Shown: positions 45,446-56,065 of the stretch, in pieces
Numbering within the stretch: the stretch's first letter is position 1
How the letters are laid out: each line of letters begins with the position of its first letter
Assembly: GCA_021186555.1 (NCBI GenBank)
Contig: JAJKFL010000005.1
Coordinates: 5,278,321-5,342,320, forward strand
DNA length: 64,000 bases
Direction of reading: 5' to 3'
Source of the DNA: Reticulitermes speratus
Lineage: Eukaryota; Arthropoda; Insecta; Blattodea; Rhinotermitidae
The notes under the pieces: model-generated
What the model was told of the DNA's origin: nothing
What the model saw: only the letters and a program-made list of their open reading frames with translations
Databases searched by the model: none
Made by a program: the position numbers and the translations under genes

Positions 45446-45860
45446 AGTAAGCTAGTTAGTTAGTTAGCTGGATGTTGCGGAAAGCAACTATTGCGCAAGT
45501 CGGTGAGTGTCTGTATATTGCCTTTATTATAGACATTATCCGCATTGCAATCCAAATATTTCATAAGCAATCATATTTTTTCGTTTCTTCTGACGCTCAG
45601 CTGTTAATGACGAAGTAGCCTTGGTTGTGCGTTACGTCTGATTGCAGCGCCGACAGTGCACCGTGTCTACAAAAGATTAATGTCTGCAAAACGAGTACAC
45701 AACGAAATTATTGAAACTATATTTGGCAAACCGAAACACTCGCAAGATGTCACAGTTCCGTCCAACTAGGTCAAGTAGATTTCGCTACTGTGCGAAAGGA
45801 TTCATCAGAGTTTCTTTCATTTTACAAACATTAAACTACTTCAGTTATGTTTAATTTTTT
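45446..45860. other. No recognised feature
   Basis: About 415 bp, nothing supported. Confidence 0.4.
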
Positions 45861-45894
45861 GTTACACATACCGTGCACATCCCCACAATTCATA

Positions 45895-46402
45895 TTTTTT
45901 TTTGGTTCGACAGCCCCTTGGGGGCCTCGGCCTCCTCGTTTCGTCGAAGCTTCACGATCACACACATTTTAGACACACCACACTCGGTAGGACTCCTCTA
46001 GACGAGTGACCAGCTCGTCGCAGAGACCTCTACCTGACAACACACAACACTCACATCTGTGGTCTTCTGGGTAATTACACGGCGTCGTGTGGTAATTATT
46101 TACCCACGTTTCGGGACAACGTATCGGTCCCATCTTCACGGGTTCAAGATTCCTACTGGATCTTGACCCGTGAGGATGGGACCGATACGTTGTCCCGAAA
46201 CGTCAGTAAATAATTACCACACGACGCCGTGTAATTACCCAGAAGACCACAGATTTTATAAACATCGCGGCGGAAGCCTGAAATCAAGGTTAACACTCAC
46301 AAGAGACAGACATCCATGCCCCCGGTGGGATTCGAACCCACGATCCTAATAAGCGAACGGCCGAAGACCCACGCCTTAGACCGCGCGGCCACTGGGATCG
46401 GC
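45895..46402 (-). mobile_element. SINE-A, itself split by an HHR-IR element
   Basis: Flanks CCCCACAATTCATA (45881-45894) and CCCCACAGTTCATA (46403-46416) differ at one base. The T-run at 45895 is the tail and 'ggccactgggatcggc' the 5' end. The interval 46056-46301 is foreign. Confidence 0.92.
46056..46291 (+). mobile_element. HHR-IR element inside SINE-A, 10-bp TSD
   Basis: AACACTCACA is exact at 46046-46055 and 46292-46301. Arms of about 100 bp pair through 'gtggtcttctgggtaattac' and 'aacgtatcggtccc'. The tail 'cgcggcggaagcctgaaatc' follows the right arm. Both motifs read CGTGAAGA or CGTGAGGA in place of CTGANGA, with GAAACGT. Confidence 0.85.
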
Positions 46403-46904
46403 CCCCACAGTTCATACATAAACCAATATAAGCACTTAATTAAAAAACTGAAGAAATTATTAAACTCCTACATGTTTCGGAACGGAGTACCACCATCAGG
46501 GAGTTAATGAGAACAAAGGAGCATGAGACCAACACGCTAATGTAAGTATTGTATCGCCCTAATTGGAATAATTAAAATTCTACGATACACAAAGTTGATA
46601 ACCATAAAATTAAAATGTTGTGATACTAAAAGTGATCAGTTCCCGGTATAAGTCCGCAGTTGTTTACACTCTATATGGTGCATGCATACAAACATCTGTC
46701 TCGATCTTACGTGATCCGATGAGATCTCGTCCTGATAGAGCGTGTGAAGTGTGTCGTTTTCTTTACGAGGCGCTTCATTGGGTTTTGCAAAAGTCCCCGC
46801 AGGAACAAAATATTGGCAAACACTGCTTTAAAGCAACCTGAAAACGTACAAGAACCGATGTCTGCCCTTTCATTAGTCAAAATTCTGTGTAAAGGTATTA
46901 ACTA

Positions 46905-47040
46905 ACTAACTGCATGTAGCAGAGTCCTTCTTGAGAAGCTAACAGGTCGTCAGCTAGTCAAGAAATTCCCCGCGTTTTATGGAACCCGAAGGTTCATTAC
47001 CGCACTCACAAGAGCCCGCCACCTGTCCCTATCATGTAAA
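46905..47040 (-). mobile_element. LINE-alpha 3' UTR fragment
   Basis: 'ctaactaactgcatgtagca', 'cttgagaagctaacaggtcg', 'attccccgcgttttatggaa' and 'ccgccacctgtccctatc' mirror 31330-31480. Confidence 0.78.
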
Positions 47041-47164
47041 GGTATTAGGGTATTTAAATCAGACACAGAATTTTCGAAATGCTTGCTACTATCATAATTT
47101 GCAAAATCATTTCTCTCTCCGTTTAATATGTATACTATGTAATATATCTAAAATATATACATGA

Positions 47165-47670
47165 ATATAACTTTGTTTCCTCGTACGGGTGTAAAACTTG
47201 ATGTCTTATAGTAAGGGAATTACATTAGTTGAGGATGATGTTCGGGAATAGAGTGCTGAGAAATACATTTGGGCCTACGTGGGAGGAAGTAACAAGGGAC
47301 TGGAGAAAATTACATAATGACAAACTTTATGGTTTGTGCTTACAAATTATTATTACGTTTTTGAAATCAAGGAGAATGAGGTGGGCGGGGCATGTCGCAC
47401 GTATGGGAAAGAAAAGAAATGTATACACGTTTTTGGTGGGGAATGCTAAAAGGAGGAGACAGCTTGGAAGACCTAGAAGCAGATGCATGACAGCATTGGA
47501 TCTTAAAAACAGTGGGTGTGAATAGGTAGAGGGGATTCATGCTACTTAGAATAGAGAAAATCTGAATGCTGTTGTGAAAAGAGTAATAAACCTTCGGATT
47601 CCATAAAATTTGGGGAATTTTTTGACTACCTGAAAATCTACTAGCTTCTCAAAAAGAACTCTGTAGTACT
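47165..47670 (+). pseudogene. LINE-alpha C-terminus and 3' UTR
   Basis: Remnant of a non-LTR retrotransposon polyprotein downstream of the RT domain. In frame 47229-47525 it shows FGNRVLRNTFGPTWEEVTRDWRKL, LKSRRMRWAGHVARMGKKRN and VGNAKRRRQLGRPRSRC, the usual order of this family. It ends at an early stop (47523-47525), and the 3' UTR follows to about 47670. It lies just after an oppositely oriented 3' UTR fragment of the same family. Confidence 0.8.
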
Positions 47671-47679
47671 GAATTGATG

Positions 47680-48405
47680 CTCTTAAGTTCTATCTACATA
47701 ATATAATCTACATTTTGCATAATTTAATTCGATTTTCAGAATTCTAGGTTATTAACAAAAAATTGTCACTTCTCAGTTCTGAGAAAGTTTCATATTAACA
47801 GGGCTTATTTAACGATATGTTCTTCTTTTAACAAAAACTGTACAATTTACATACTGATATGAGATGTCAGTAAGGAAATAAATAAGTTTACTGTTAAGTG
47901 CTACCATCAGTGCCAAATGTACAGTTAATTCCGATACAAAAAAAGAGGATTTGTGACGAGCTTTCCTCTACATTAAGAGCAATGGCCGGCAGGTCTTCAT
48001 CAATTCTACCTCCTGCACAACTCTTGACTACACTCGAATAACCTCTAATGTGCAGCCTTGATGAGCAACTCAACTTGTCTCAATTCGATTCAGTCAGCTA
48101 CAAACATGTTTATAATGCAGTGTCAAAACCACAGACGCAATATACGTTTAAGTAATTTTCTATAAGATAATGTAGTAGCAGTTATGGCTGCAGCAAAGTC
48201 ACGCCTAACATCGCAGCTTCGTAAACGCGAATTAAAAGCAGCAATTCTCAATTGTAAAAACATTTACTGCACGTCGCTGCTTCTTCATGAACTCACACTG
48301 ACACTTTAGGGAAAGCAATAATCTATGTTTTATCTAATGAACTAGTCCGTACCTCGCAGTAAACACACCCCGTGTCGGTTATAAAAACCAACCAGTTAAT
48401 GTGCC
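47680..48405. other. No recognised feature
   Basis: About 725 bp, AT-rich, nothing supported. Confidence 0.4.
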
Positions 48406-48408
48406 ATG

Positions 48409-48545
48409 GTTCAGGCGGTTAGTCGCCGGCCTCTAAACCGCGAAAGCCCGAGTTCGGTGCCAGGTCAATGCATGTGAGATTTACGGTGGATAAAGTGACA
48501 CTGGGACAGGGGTTTTTTTTTTTTCGAGTAATTCAGTTTCCACGC
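48409..48545 (+). mobile_element. SINE-E, diverged
   Basis: 'gtgccatggttcaggcggtt', 'agtcgccggcctc' and 'gtgacactgggacaggggtt', ending at a T-run and 'cgagtaattcagtttccac'. Confidence 0.75.
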
Positions 48546-48569
48546 GGAGATTTGAAGTCTGGGCCTCAT

Positions 48570-49285
48570 TAATATGAACAAGAAGCACTAACTTTTCGAC
48601 AGTGATATTTTTTTGGAAGTTGACTGTATTGTTCCTCTTGATTTACATCAGTGGTTGGTTCACTTATGATGGTAATGGTGGGGTCTGCATTGCGTAGTGA
48701 CCATGACTGTACAAGTGTTAAATTGCGTTCGTAGATATGGACACGAACTGCAATACCGACCATGATGCAACATATTTAGGAATCACGAAGTTAACGCTCC
48801 TTGTGGAATTTGTTATTGTCCTGAGAGAAACCTTTTGCACAGTAGGTTTTCAAATAGGTTTTTAGGCAAAGTTATTTCAGTTTCGCTGCCTCGAGGTACA
48901 AATAAAATCCTAAATAATAATTTCACTGGGATATATATATATATATAAGACAGTTTTTTTTTCATGCTGTTGCTATGTGCATGGACCACCTTAGCAGAAT
49001 TAAAAGGTTGTTTTGGACCAACTTTAAAAAATTTGTAAAGCGATTAATTATGCGAATGTATTACAGGTACGAAAATAGAAGCTACAACGTGATGGATTGT
49101 TAGGTTAAACGCACACACAGCAAAAAAGACATATACATCAAGGCAAGACAAAGATTCGCTTTTTCGTCTCACTAACCGTGACAATAACCGTCATGGTTTT
49201 ACTTGCAAAGAGCGTAACAATTTAGATAACTTACTATCATGTTGATCCACAAAATAAAATAAGAAAAGATTAAAAAAACATAAAG
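48570..49285. other. No recognised feature
   Basis: About 715 bp. (TA)n at 48932-48947. Nothing else. Confidence 0.4.
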
Positions 49286-49563
49286 TTTTCCCTGTCCGCG
49301 CCATGAAGGCATTTAGAGGGACTGTAGGTACAGTTCCACTTATTCTTAACCTCGGCATTAGATGAAGGTGAGTGGTTAACATCACGCTTCGGCCGCTTTA
49401 CTACTGGTAAAGAAACCCGGAACCCGTTGAATAAGAGAGTTGGTGGGCCCCACACCCGGTGTGGATGTTTTGGAGAAGAGAAAAATCTCTTACCCCTACC
49501 GGAATTCGAACCCCGGACCGTCCATCCCGTAGTACGAGTAACTATAACAACTGAGCTACGATG
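49286..49563 (-). mobile_element. SINE-B, full-length
   Basis: B box complement 'ggaattcgaaccccggacc', body with 'gtaaagaaacccggaacccg', end 'ttccctgtccgcgccatgaa'. The head is diverged. Confidence 0.85.
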
Positions 49564-49639
49564 AAAGAACAGGAGGCGTAAAAGTGAAAATAAATTTAAA
49601 TGGCTAGCAGTATTTATAAATATTAAGCACACCCTGTAT

Positions 49640-49917
49640 AGGCACTGAGGGCTCTAGCAGGTTGAGGCTCCCAGAAGTTCTAGACAATCGGCACATGAAG
49701 GTGGTAAGGTTGTCAGCCCTACTCACCGGCCGCCTTTATTGCCCAGAATATACCCTTGGTACTGATTTCTGTTACACGCTGAGTCGACTCCAGGGCCATA
49801 GTGTGGCCGGAAAGAATAAGTCAATGAAGAATCCCAATAACTCCATCGGCAATCGAACCCGCGACCTCCCGGCTTGTAGCTTGTAGCGCGGTGCTTCAAC
49901 CAACTGCACCACCGCCT
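49640..49917 (-). mobile_element. SINE-C
   Basis: Minus-strand head 'ggcggtggtgcagttggttg' with a 7-base duplication ('ttgtagcttgtagc'), full body to 'ctagcaggttgaggctccc'. Confidence 0.88.
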
Positions 49918-49919
49918 AC

Positions 49920-50240
49920 CCTCCATATATATAAATATATCCCAAGATAATGCTGTATAAACAGCACACAGCCATCAGAAGAAAATTAAGCCGTAAGTAT
50001 TACACAATTACTTGTATATTAAATACGACACAGCCAACAGCCAACAGACACCAATGATAGGGTCACTTAAGCAACGGATACCAGTAAATTAACACATTTT
50101 TTTGGTAATACCTCTAGGTATTTGAATACGTAAGCTTCTCGTCTCTTTACATAAGTGGTTACCAAATTTTCTTTAGTGAATCTTTTAGGTGTTTGCAAAA
50201 TATTTTGAGAGTTCTCAGCGAAAAGAAATAATTGACATCG
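49920..50240. other. No recognised feature
   Basis: About 320 bp of AT-rich sequence. Confidence 0.4.
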
Positions 50241-50420
50241 GATTATAACAAAAATCAAGTCAAAATCCATCCAGGTACAAATAAATTCCATTCATTATAC
50301 TAAACTACATGTTTCGATCTATTTCAGGTCATCCTCAGATTCACAATTGGTTGAGGAAGTCCGTAAAATGCGATTTTACGGACTTACATTTCCTCCTCAA
50401 TATGTTATAAACATAAATTG

Positions 50421-50463
50421 TGAACCTGAGGATGACCTGACATAGGTCGAAACATGTAGTTCA
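50421..50463 (+). ncRNA. Hammerhead-ribozyme-like motif
   Basis: Five-pair stem I TGAAC/GTTCA, core CTGAGGA, extra T, stem II GACCTGACATAGGTC, GAAA, ACATGT, A at the cleavage position. This is the longest stem I in the window. Confidence 0.65.
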
Positions 50464-50487
50464 GTATAATAAACAGAATTTAGTTGT

Positions 50488-50822
50488 TTTCACACTGTTG
50501 ACACCGTGCATCTTCGTCATACTAAATTAAGTTACAGACCAACTGATGCACACTAAAACCACTTTTTAAGTAGCTTTATTATAAAATTGTTAAAATTGTA
50601 CCCCTACACGTGTTTTTGATCCTAGGATCATCGTCAGAGTTTTTTTTTTTTTTTGCTAAAAGCTACAGTCACTTCAACCACATTTTTAGGAAAAAAAAAA
50701 AAAAACCTGACGATGATCCTAGGATCGAAACACGTGTAGGGGTACAATTTTAACAATTTTATAATAAAGTTACTTAAAAAGTGGTTTTAGTGTGCATCAG
50801 TTGGTTTATAACTTAATTTAAT
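50488..50822 (-). mobile_element. HHR-IR element inserted in another, 13-bp TSD
   Basis: AGAATTTAGTTGT at 50475-50487 and 50823-50835. The uninterrupted relative at 60283-60310 gives the empty site. Outer arms match 19706-20322, but the inner arms are replaced by a short loop bounded by T16-17 and A16-17 runs. The left motif is damaged (GAAA to CAAAAA). Confidence 0.88.
50704..50742 (+). ncRNA. Hammerhead-ribozyme-like motif
   Basis: Same sequence as 20205-20244 except stem I, where only the pairs nearest the core remain. Confidence 0.55.
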
Positions 50823-50874
50823 AGAATTTAGTTGTGTTTGGACGGATTTAGACTTGATTTCGTTTATGAAAAAT

Positions 50875-51510
50875 ACAACGGGGTGACATACTTTAAAATT
50901 AACATCTGATTATTTTCTCCGTAAATGTTATCAAGAACAAAAACGAGACAGGAAGACATTTGTCCTTGTCATGTTGCCTCACCTGTATGTGTGGGCAGTA
51001 ACCTGAGTTGTGTTTCCTGTGTTTTACACTCGCACAGTTGGCAGTGATTTGCAGAACATCACGTGAAGTACTGACAATCGTGACGAAAGTTCCATCTCTT
51101 CTGACTTTTATTTGGCACGTACCCGGTTCAAAACTCGACTGGGACAGCGACTACCCTGACCCAGATTTTTCGTGGTTTTACTCAGTCCGTCAAGGCATTC
51201 CCGACATGCGAAATATATTTCTACCTTGTCTTAGCGTACAAACTGGCGCTGCGACTCACGCAGCTACAAAGAGTTCCTTCTCCGCATGTAAAGCGGCCGG
51301 CATTTAAGTTGACCACACCACACAGCGCTGAATCTGAGAATCAGTGGAGCTCTAACCCCACTCTTCCATACGTCTTCACAGTGTGCAAACGAACAAATTT
51401 GCCTTTACCTCCAGACCAATTCCAGGATATTGTCTCAATCGTAGAGCTGCCGCAAATCTTGCAGGCGCTTTCCGTTTCATTATTTCCTTAAATACAAATA
51501 CTCTACATTA
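50875..51510. other. No recognised feature
   Basis: About 635 bp. The 99-codon frame at 51008-51307 shows no motif or homology I recognise and no gene-like context. Confidence 0.4.
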
Positions 51511-51516
51511 ACTACT

Positions 51517-51708
51517 GGCCCTGGGGCCCATCCAGCCTCCTATACAATGGGTACCGGGTCTCTTTCCCGGGGTTAAAGCGGCCGGGGAGTGGAGTTGACC
51601 ACCCACCCTCATCTAGTGCCAGGGGTAAAGAAAGAGTAGATCTATACCTCTACTCCCCCTCTGGGCCTTCGTGGCCTATTCTAGGGAGAACTTTACCTTG
51701 ACCTTTAC
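51517..51708 (+). mobile_element. SINE-B, head missing
   Basis: Starts at 'ggccctggggcccatccagc', with an excellent body to 'ctagggagaactttacc'. Confidence 0.88.
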
Positions 51709-51714
51709 CACATT

Positions 51715-52250
51715 AACTAACTCCATGGAGCAGATACCTTCCTGACAAGCTAAAAGTTCCTCAGCTACTCAAGAAATTCACCGCATTTTATGGAACCTGA
51801 TAGTTCATTATCGAATTTACAAGCGCCCGCCATCTGTCCCTATCCTAAGCCACAGCAATCTAGTCCATGCTTCGAAAATAGCACTTCTTCGAAGATCCAT
51901 TTTAATATTATTCTCCCATCTATGACTGGGTCTTCCAAGTGCTCTCGTTCTATCAGGTCTTCCCACCAAAACCCTGTATGCACCTCTCCCCTCACCCATG
52001 CGTGCTACATGCTCCGTCCATCTCATTCTTCTTGATTTTATCACCCGAATAATATTTGGTGATGAGTACAGATCATTAAGTTCCTCGTTATGCAGTCTTC
52101 TCCACTCCCCTGTTACCTCGTCCCTCTTAGGCCCAAATATCCTCCTCAGCACCCTATTCTCGAACACCCTCAGCCTATGTTCCTTCCTCAATGTGAGACA
52201 CCGAGTTTCAAACCCATACAAAACAACAGGCAAATTATAGTTCTGTATAT
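51715..52250 (-). pseudogene. LINE-alpha C-terminus and 3' UTR
   Basis: The best preserved coding tail of this LINE family here, 5'-truncated. On the minus strand, 52233-51817 encodes 138 residues: [78 protein letters not shown] and [10 protein letters not shown], then a shifted end. This region lies after the RT palm in the intact family and has no catalytic residues. The 3' UTR follows leftward to 'taactaactccatggagcag'. The ATG is internal to the parent ORF and not a real start. Confidence 0.88.
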
Positions 52251-52259
52251 CTTAATCTA

Positions 52260-52740
52260 TATGTTTGTGGATAGCACACTGGAAGACAGAAGATCCTGCA
52301 CCGAATGACAGCAAGCAGTCAACATTACAGAGGCCTAATTTTTTAACTGTTTCAGCGTCGTCAAACAAACTACCATCTAAAGATGCCGCTGTCGGTGGTT
52401 AACCGCTTCAAGTGGGTGTCTGAAAGAGGCGAGAGGCAAATCGTGTGCAACTAATAATACAGACCTGGCATAAACAGCAATTAAATAGTTACGGCTGTAG
52501 TGTTGTAGCCCATAATGTGAAACAAGTTGTGTCTGTCTGAAATCAGTGAAGACGTTACACAGAACAGGAGTATCTCAAACAACAGCGCTATTTTCGGAAG
52601 ACACTGGATAGAATCTTTGACCTGTACAACGACAGTATTTGTCTAGATTTCCTGTGGTTTCTGCGAGAAAAAATGACACGACATTATTTACACCTCGTCA
52701 TTTAACAATATGAAGTAATTAGTTTAGTTTAATCAAATAA
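52260..52740. other. No recognised feature
   Basis: About 480 bp, nothing supported. Confidence 0.4.
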
Positions 52741-52744
52741 CTCG

Positions 52745-52999
52745 CTGCGCTCTTCTGGGATATTACGCGGTATCGCCTGGTAATCCTTTACCGACGTTTC
52801 GGAACAACCTATCGGTCCCATCTTCAAGGATCAAGAAGTCCCTTACCGTCGTTTCGGGACAAACTATCGGGGCCATATTCAAGGGTCAAGAAGTCCATTG
52901 GACTTCTTGACCCTTGAATGCGGGACCGATAGTTTGTCCCGAAACGTCGGTAAAGGATTACCACTCGACAATGCGTAATATCCCAGAGGAGCGCAGATC
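52745..52999 (+). mobile_element. HHR-IR element with a duplicated left motif
   Basis: Outer ends 'gctgcgctcttctgggatat' and 'aatatcccagaggagcgcag' pair. The left arm contains two direct copies of a 55-bp unit (from 52788 and 52843) and the right arm one. The right motif is CTTGAATGC..GTCCC, GAAACGTC, GGT, with a damaged core. Confidence 0.75.
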
Positions 53000-53144
53000 T
53001 CAGCGACAAAACAAATTCACAGAGGCATTCAGGTATTTATGATTCCTCGAGTGTATTTGAAATCATGAGTCAGAGTTTTAATAGACAGTTTGTACAGCCT
53101 GAATGACGAATAGATGGCATTAGACGTAACACTAACATTGATAT

Positions 53145-54015
53145 CTGTGACCTTTCCACGATAAGTGGGTCCCCGCTAAACACGGCAAGGCGTGTCCTCA
53201 GGTCAAGGATAGAAGAAACGGCCTCCAGGTACGGAAGGTAACTACGAATTGAATACACAGTGGCGAACAGCCCACAAGGTATGTTCCTCCAGTTTAGGGG
53301 TTAGGCGTGGGGCTAACAACTCCCCACACTAAACACTTGACATTTTACGAAATGGGATAGATCTGGAAATATTTCGTCTGAAAGACGAGACCACTTGAAA
53401 GACCTAAGTGTAGATGGGAGGATAACATTAAAATGGATCTTCAATAATTGGGAAAGCGCGGAATGGATTCATCTTGCTCAGGATAGGGACCGGTTGTGTT
53501 AGTTAGTTACTTCCTCCTGTCGCTCCTTGTGGAGCACAGGGCCTCCTTTCAGAGGTTTCTTGGTCTGGAAATGTGCATTCTGTAGTGGGTGACCAGTCCA
53601 CTGACTGCACGAGTTCTACTCATCCTGATATGACTGCCAGAGCCATCTAGCAGTCAATCAGGAGACTTGGGTGAGAAATGGCCACTGAATTTTGCTTACG
53701 AAACATTTCTATTCATGCTCGTAAGGTTCTTTTACATGCCGTAAATCTACGACATGGGACCGACGGCTTTACTTCCCCTCCGAAGGAAGTTGTGCTACGG
53801 ATTTTTATCACCCTTAAAAATCCATCGACCTCGGTCGGGATCGAACCCGCGAACCTTGGGTCCAGTGGCGAGCACGCTAACCACTAGTCCACCGAGGGCG
53901 ACGGGCTGTTGTGTACACGGTAATTAACCATCGGGTTACATAAGACGTGGGTAATTTCTTTACTGGATGAGAAACTGTTAGATTCCCAAGAAGGACTCTG
54001 CTCCATGTAGTTAGA
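53145..54015 (+). mobile_element. LINE-alpha copy, internally deleted, with SINE-D inside
   Basis: 5' region (53150-53340), then directly a scrap of the C-terminal ORF (53390-53495, 'gatgggaggataacattaaa'), SINE-D, then 3' UTR (53905-54015, 'gaaggactctgctccatgta'). The joining point differs from 45040-45445. Confidence 0.7.
53497..53899 (-). mobile_element. SINE-D
   Basis: Head 'gccctcggtggactagtggt', B box 'gcgggttcgatcccgacc', then a non-tRNA body ('cttccttcggaggggaagta', 'ttacggcatgtaaaagaacc'), ending near 'gaggaagtaactaactaac'. The only copy of this family in the window. Confidence 0.85.
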
Positions 54016-54132
54016 TATGTGACTTTCATTTGTGACGTGGTGTATATGTCACGGAATGCAATGTGAAGCACCTGATCTTGAATTAACTACTGTGTCTCTA
54101 ATAAAATTTAAGAATCGTATAAAAAGGACCTC

Positions 54133-54399
54133 AGCCGATCCCAGTGGCCGTGCGGTCTAAGGCATGGGTCTACGGCCGTTCGCTTGCTGGGATTGTGGGT
54201 TCGAATCCCACCTGGGACATGGATGTCTGTCTCTTGTGAGTGTTGTGTGTTGTGAGGTAGAGGTCTCTGCGACGGGCTGGTCACTCGTCCAGAGGAGTCC
54301 TATCGAGTGTGGTGTGTCTGAGTGTGATCGTGAAGCCTTGACAATGAGGAGGCCTAGGCACCCGAAAAGGGGCTGTTGAGCCATAGGAAAAAAAAATAA
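54133..54399 (+). mobile_element. SINE-A with perfect 12-bp TSD
   Basis: AAAAAGGACCTC at 54121-54132 and 54400-54411. Near-consensus copy with B box GGGTTCGAATCCCAC and A-rich tail. Probably among the youngest. Confidence 0.95.
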
Positions 54400-54411
54400 A
54401 AAAAGGACCTC

Positions 54412-55224
54412 GTATGTACAGACGTGAAATCACATAGCAAGCGTCTGGATATTGCTTTACTGCTAACCGGTAGTTTATGAATAATACGTCTTTCTATAGC
54501 CTAGCTGGGTCAGACCTTGACTTAAATCCGTCCACGCTTGCAACGAAAAAAAAAGAAAAGGAAAAAGAAATCTGTTACGGTTCGAAATTCGCACTTCCGC
54601 TGGCACTGGAATTAAACAGGTGTAAAATACAGGGTGTTTCTTAAATATCCTCAACACATGAAGACTTCGCAGAAAATGAATTTTTAAGAGATTTCCACAG
54701 CTAGGTCTTAGCAGAAGATACACTGTTTTCATTCGGTCATGTACTGCAATTTAAGAATGTTTCTTTTTACATGTCCACCCCAACAAATACTCCAGCAGTG
54801 GTCTGTGCAGTTGCACCGTAATTGTGAAACTCCTGATAAAATTATAAATATTGAATGTTAATTCTTTTCCTCAGGTCCTCCACCCAAAATTCTATGATGG
54901 TACTTTAAAAGACGCTTCCACTGTTTCTTTGTATAGCCTTTTCAAATTATGCCACAGTCATCATCACTGTATTCGAAATTACATGTAATATATTCATTTC
55001 AGGACATGCTGGTCCATAAATTATCACCGTGTCTCAGCGTCAAGATTGCCGAATCACATCCTGTTGCAGACTGCGCCTCTAACTGACGCAATGAATCAGA
55101 TATCTTATTGAGTAGCTGACAGTCGCGTAACCAATCACGAAATTATTGGCATTTTAAGGAAGCCGCACATGTTTGTGTTTGTCCAAAAGTGTGGGCTAAC
55201 AAACCATACTTTCAGCCAGATAAA
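54412..55224. other. No recognised feature
   Basis: 'tacagggtgtttcttaaat' at 54628 resembles a mariner-type end, but no partner was found. Otherwise nothing in about 810 bp. Confidence 0.4.
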
Positions 55225-55790
55225 TCGTCACACCATATTTATTTATTTATTTAACATCCCTGTTGTCTTTATAATATAAATGCAAGTAATTATACTCACT
55301 CAAAATACAACTTTGTTTTACTGATAAACCCAGCTACATGTTTCGGCTAAAGACGGTAACCATAATGAGGCTGATCACAAAAATATAAATAGGAAATGTT
55401 TACAGCTGTACTGGTGGGTACAAATGTCGAAACTTACAAATGTAGTGTTATATAATATACTTACATAACCAGTAAAATACGCACTCTTTGGAATAATAAG
55501 GAAGTTTTATAAAAATTGTATATTTGAATCTATTATTTAAATTTCATAAATAATAAAAATATACAATTTTTATAAACTTCATTATTATTCCAGAAGCTTC
55601 GTATTTGATATGTTAGGTATATTACATAAGGCTACGTTTGTAAGTTTCGACATTTGTAACCACCAGTACAGCTGTAAACATTTCCCCTTTTTTTATATTT
55701 TTGTGATCAGCCTGTTGAAGGCTAACGTCATTAGCCGAAACATGTAGCTGGGTTTATCTTACTTGCATTTCTTGTAACATACAATAACAT
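55225..55790. mobile_element. HHR-IR element with about 200-bp arms
   Basis: Arms 55316-55530 and 55557-55765 pair through 'ataaacccagctacatgttt', 'acagctgtactggtgg', 'aaatgtcgaaacttacaaa' and 'ataaaaattgtata'. Short loop. Motif cores are decayed (CTCATTA left, CTGTTGA right), with GAAACATGTA and AGC/GCT stem I kept. Confidence 0.75.
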
Positions 55791-56065
55791 AACCAACTCC
55801 CAGATCTTTCAACTCTCCTATTCGGTTCACATTTCTCGACAAAATCCGTATATGTTTCCCATCTACATGTTCCACCAATCGCACCTTCCTTCACTTCAGT
55901 AAACTACAGAAACTCCCGGCTTGGTTAAGGGCTCCACTGCAGTCCTTATACTTACTCGACTTATACGAACGTTGGAATTAGGCCCAGCACCAAACAAACA
56001 TACACGTACATAATTTTATTTATTTACATAATATATATAATATATATAATATAGGACAGGTAGCC

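Larger units (their letters stand above)
45866..46785 (-). mobile_element. HHR-type element with nested insertions
   Basis: The left end is the tail complement 'accgtgcac' (45870). After the SINE-A insertion it resumes with 'aaaccaatataagcactt', then a minus-strand motif (46464-46505; core CTGATGG, GAAACATGTA, CTCC/GGAG). The body, with 'acaaacatctgtctcgatct' and 'gagatctcgtcctga', is shared with 22230-22290. Boundary on the right is approximate. Confidence 0.65.
50244..50870. mobile_element. HHR-IR element, host of a second HHR-IR element
   Basis: The left arm (about 50244-50345) pairs with the right arm, which is cut at 50487 and continues at 50836 ('gtttggacggatttagactt'). The left motif (50308-50345) keeps CTGAGGA and GAAACATGTA. 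The right motif is the better one. Same family as 59970-60325. Confidence 0.78.

Noticed and set aside
51008..51307. 99-codon frame as a possible small gene
   Set aside because: No recognisable domain, no splice or promoter support, in a repeat-dense region. Left as unannotated.
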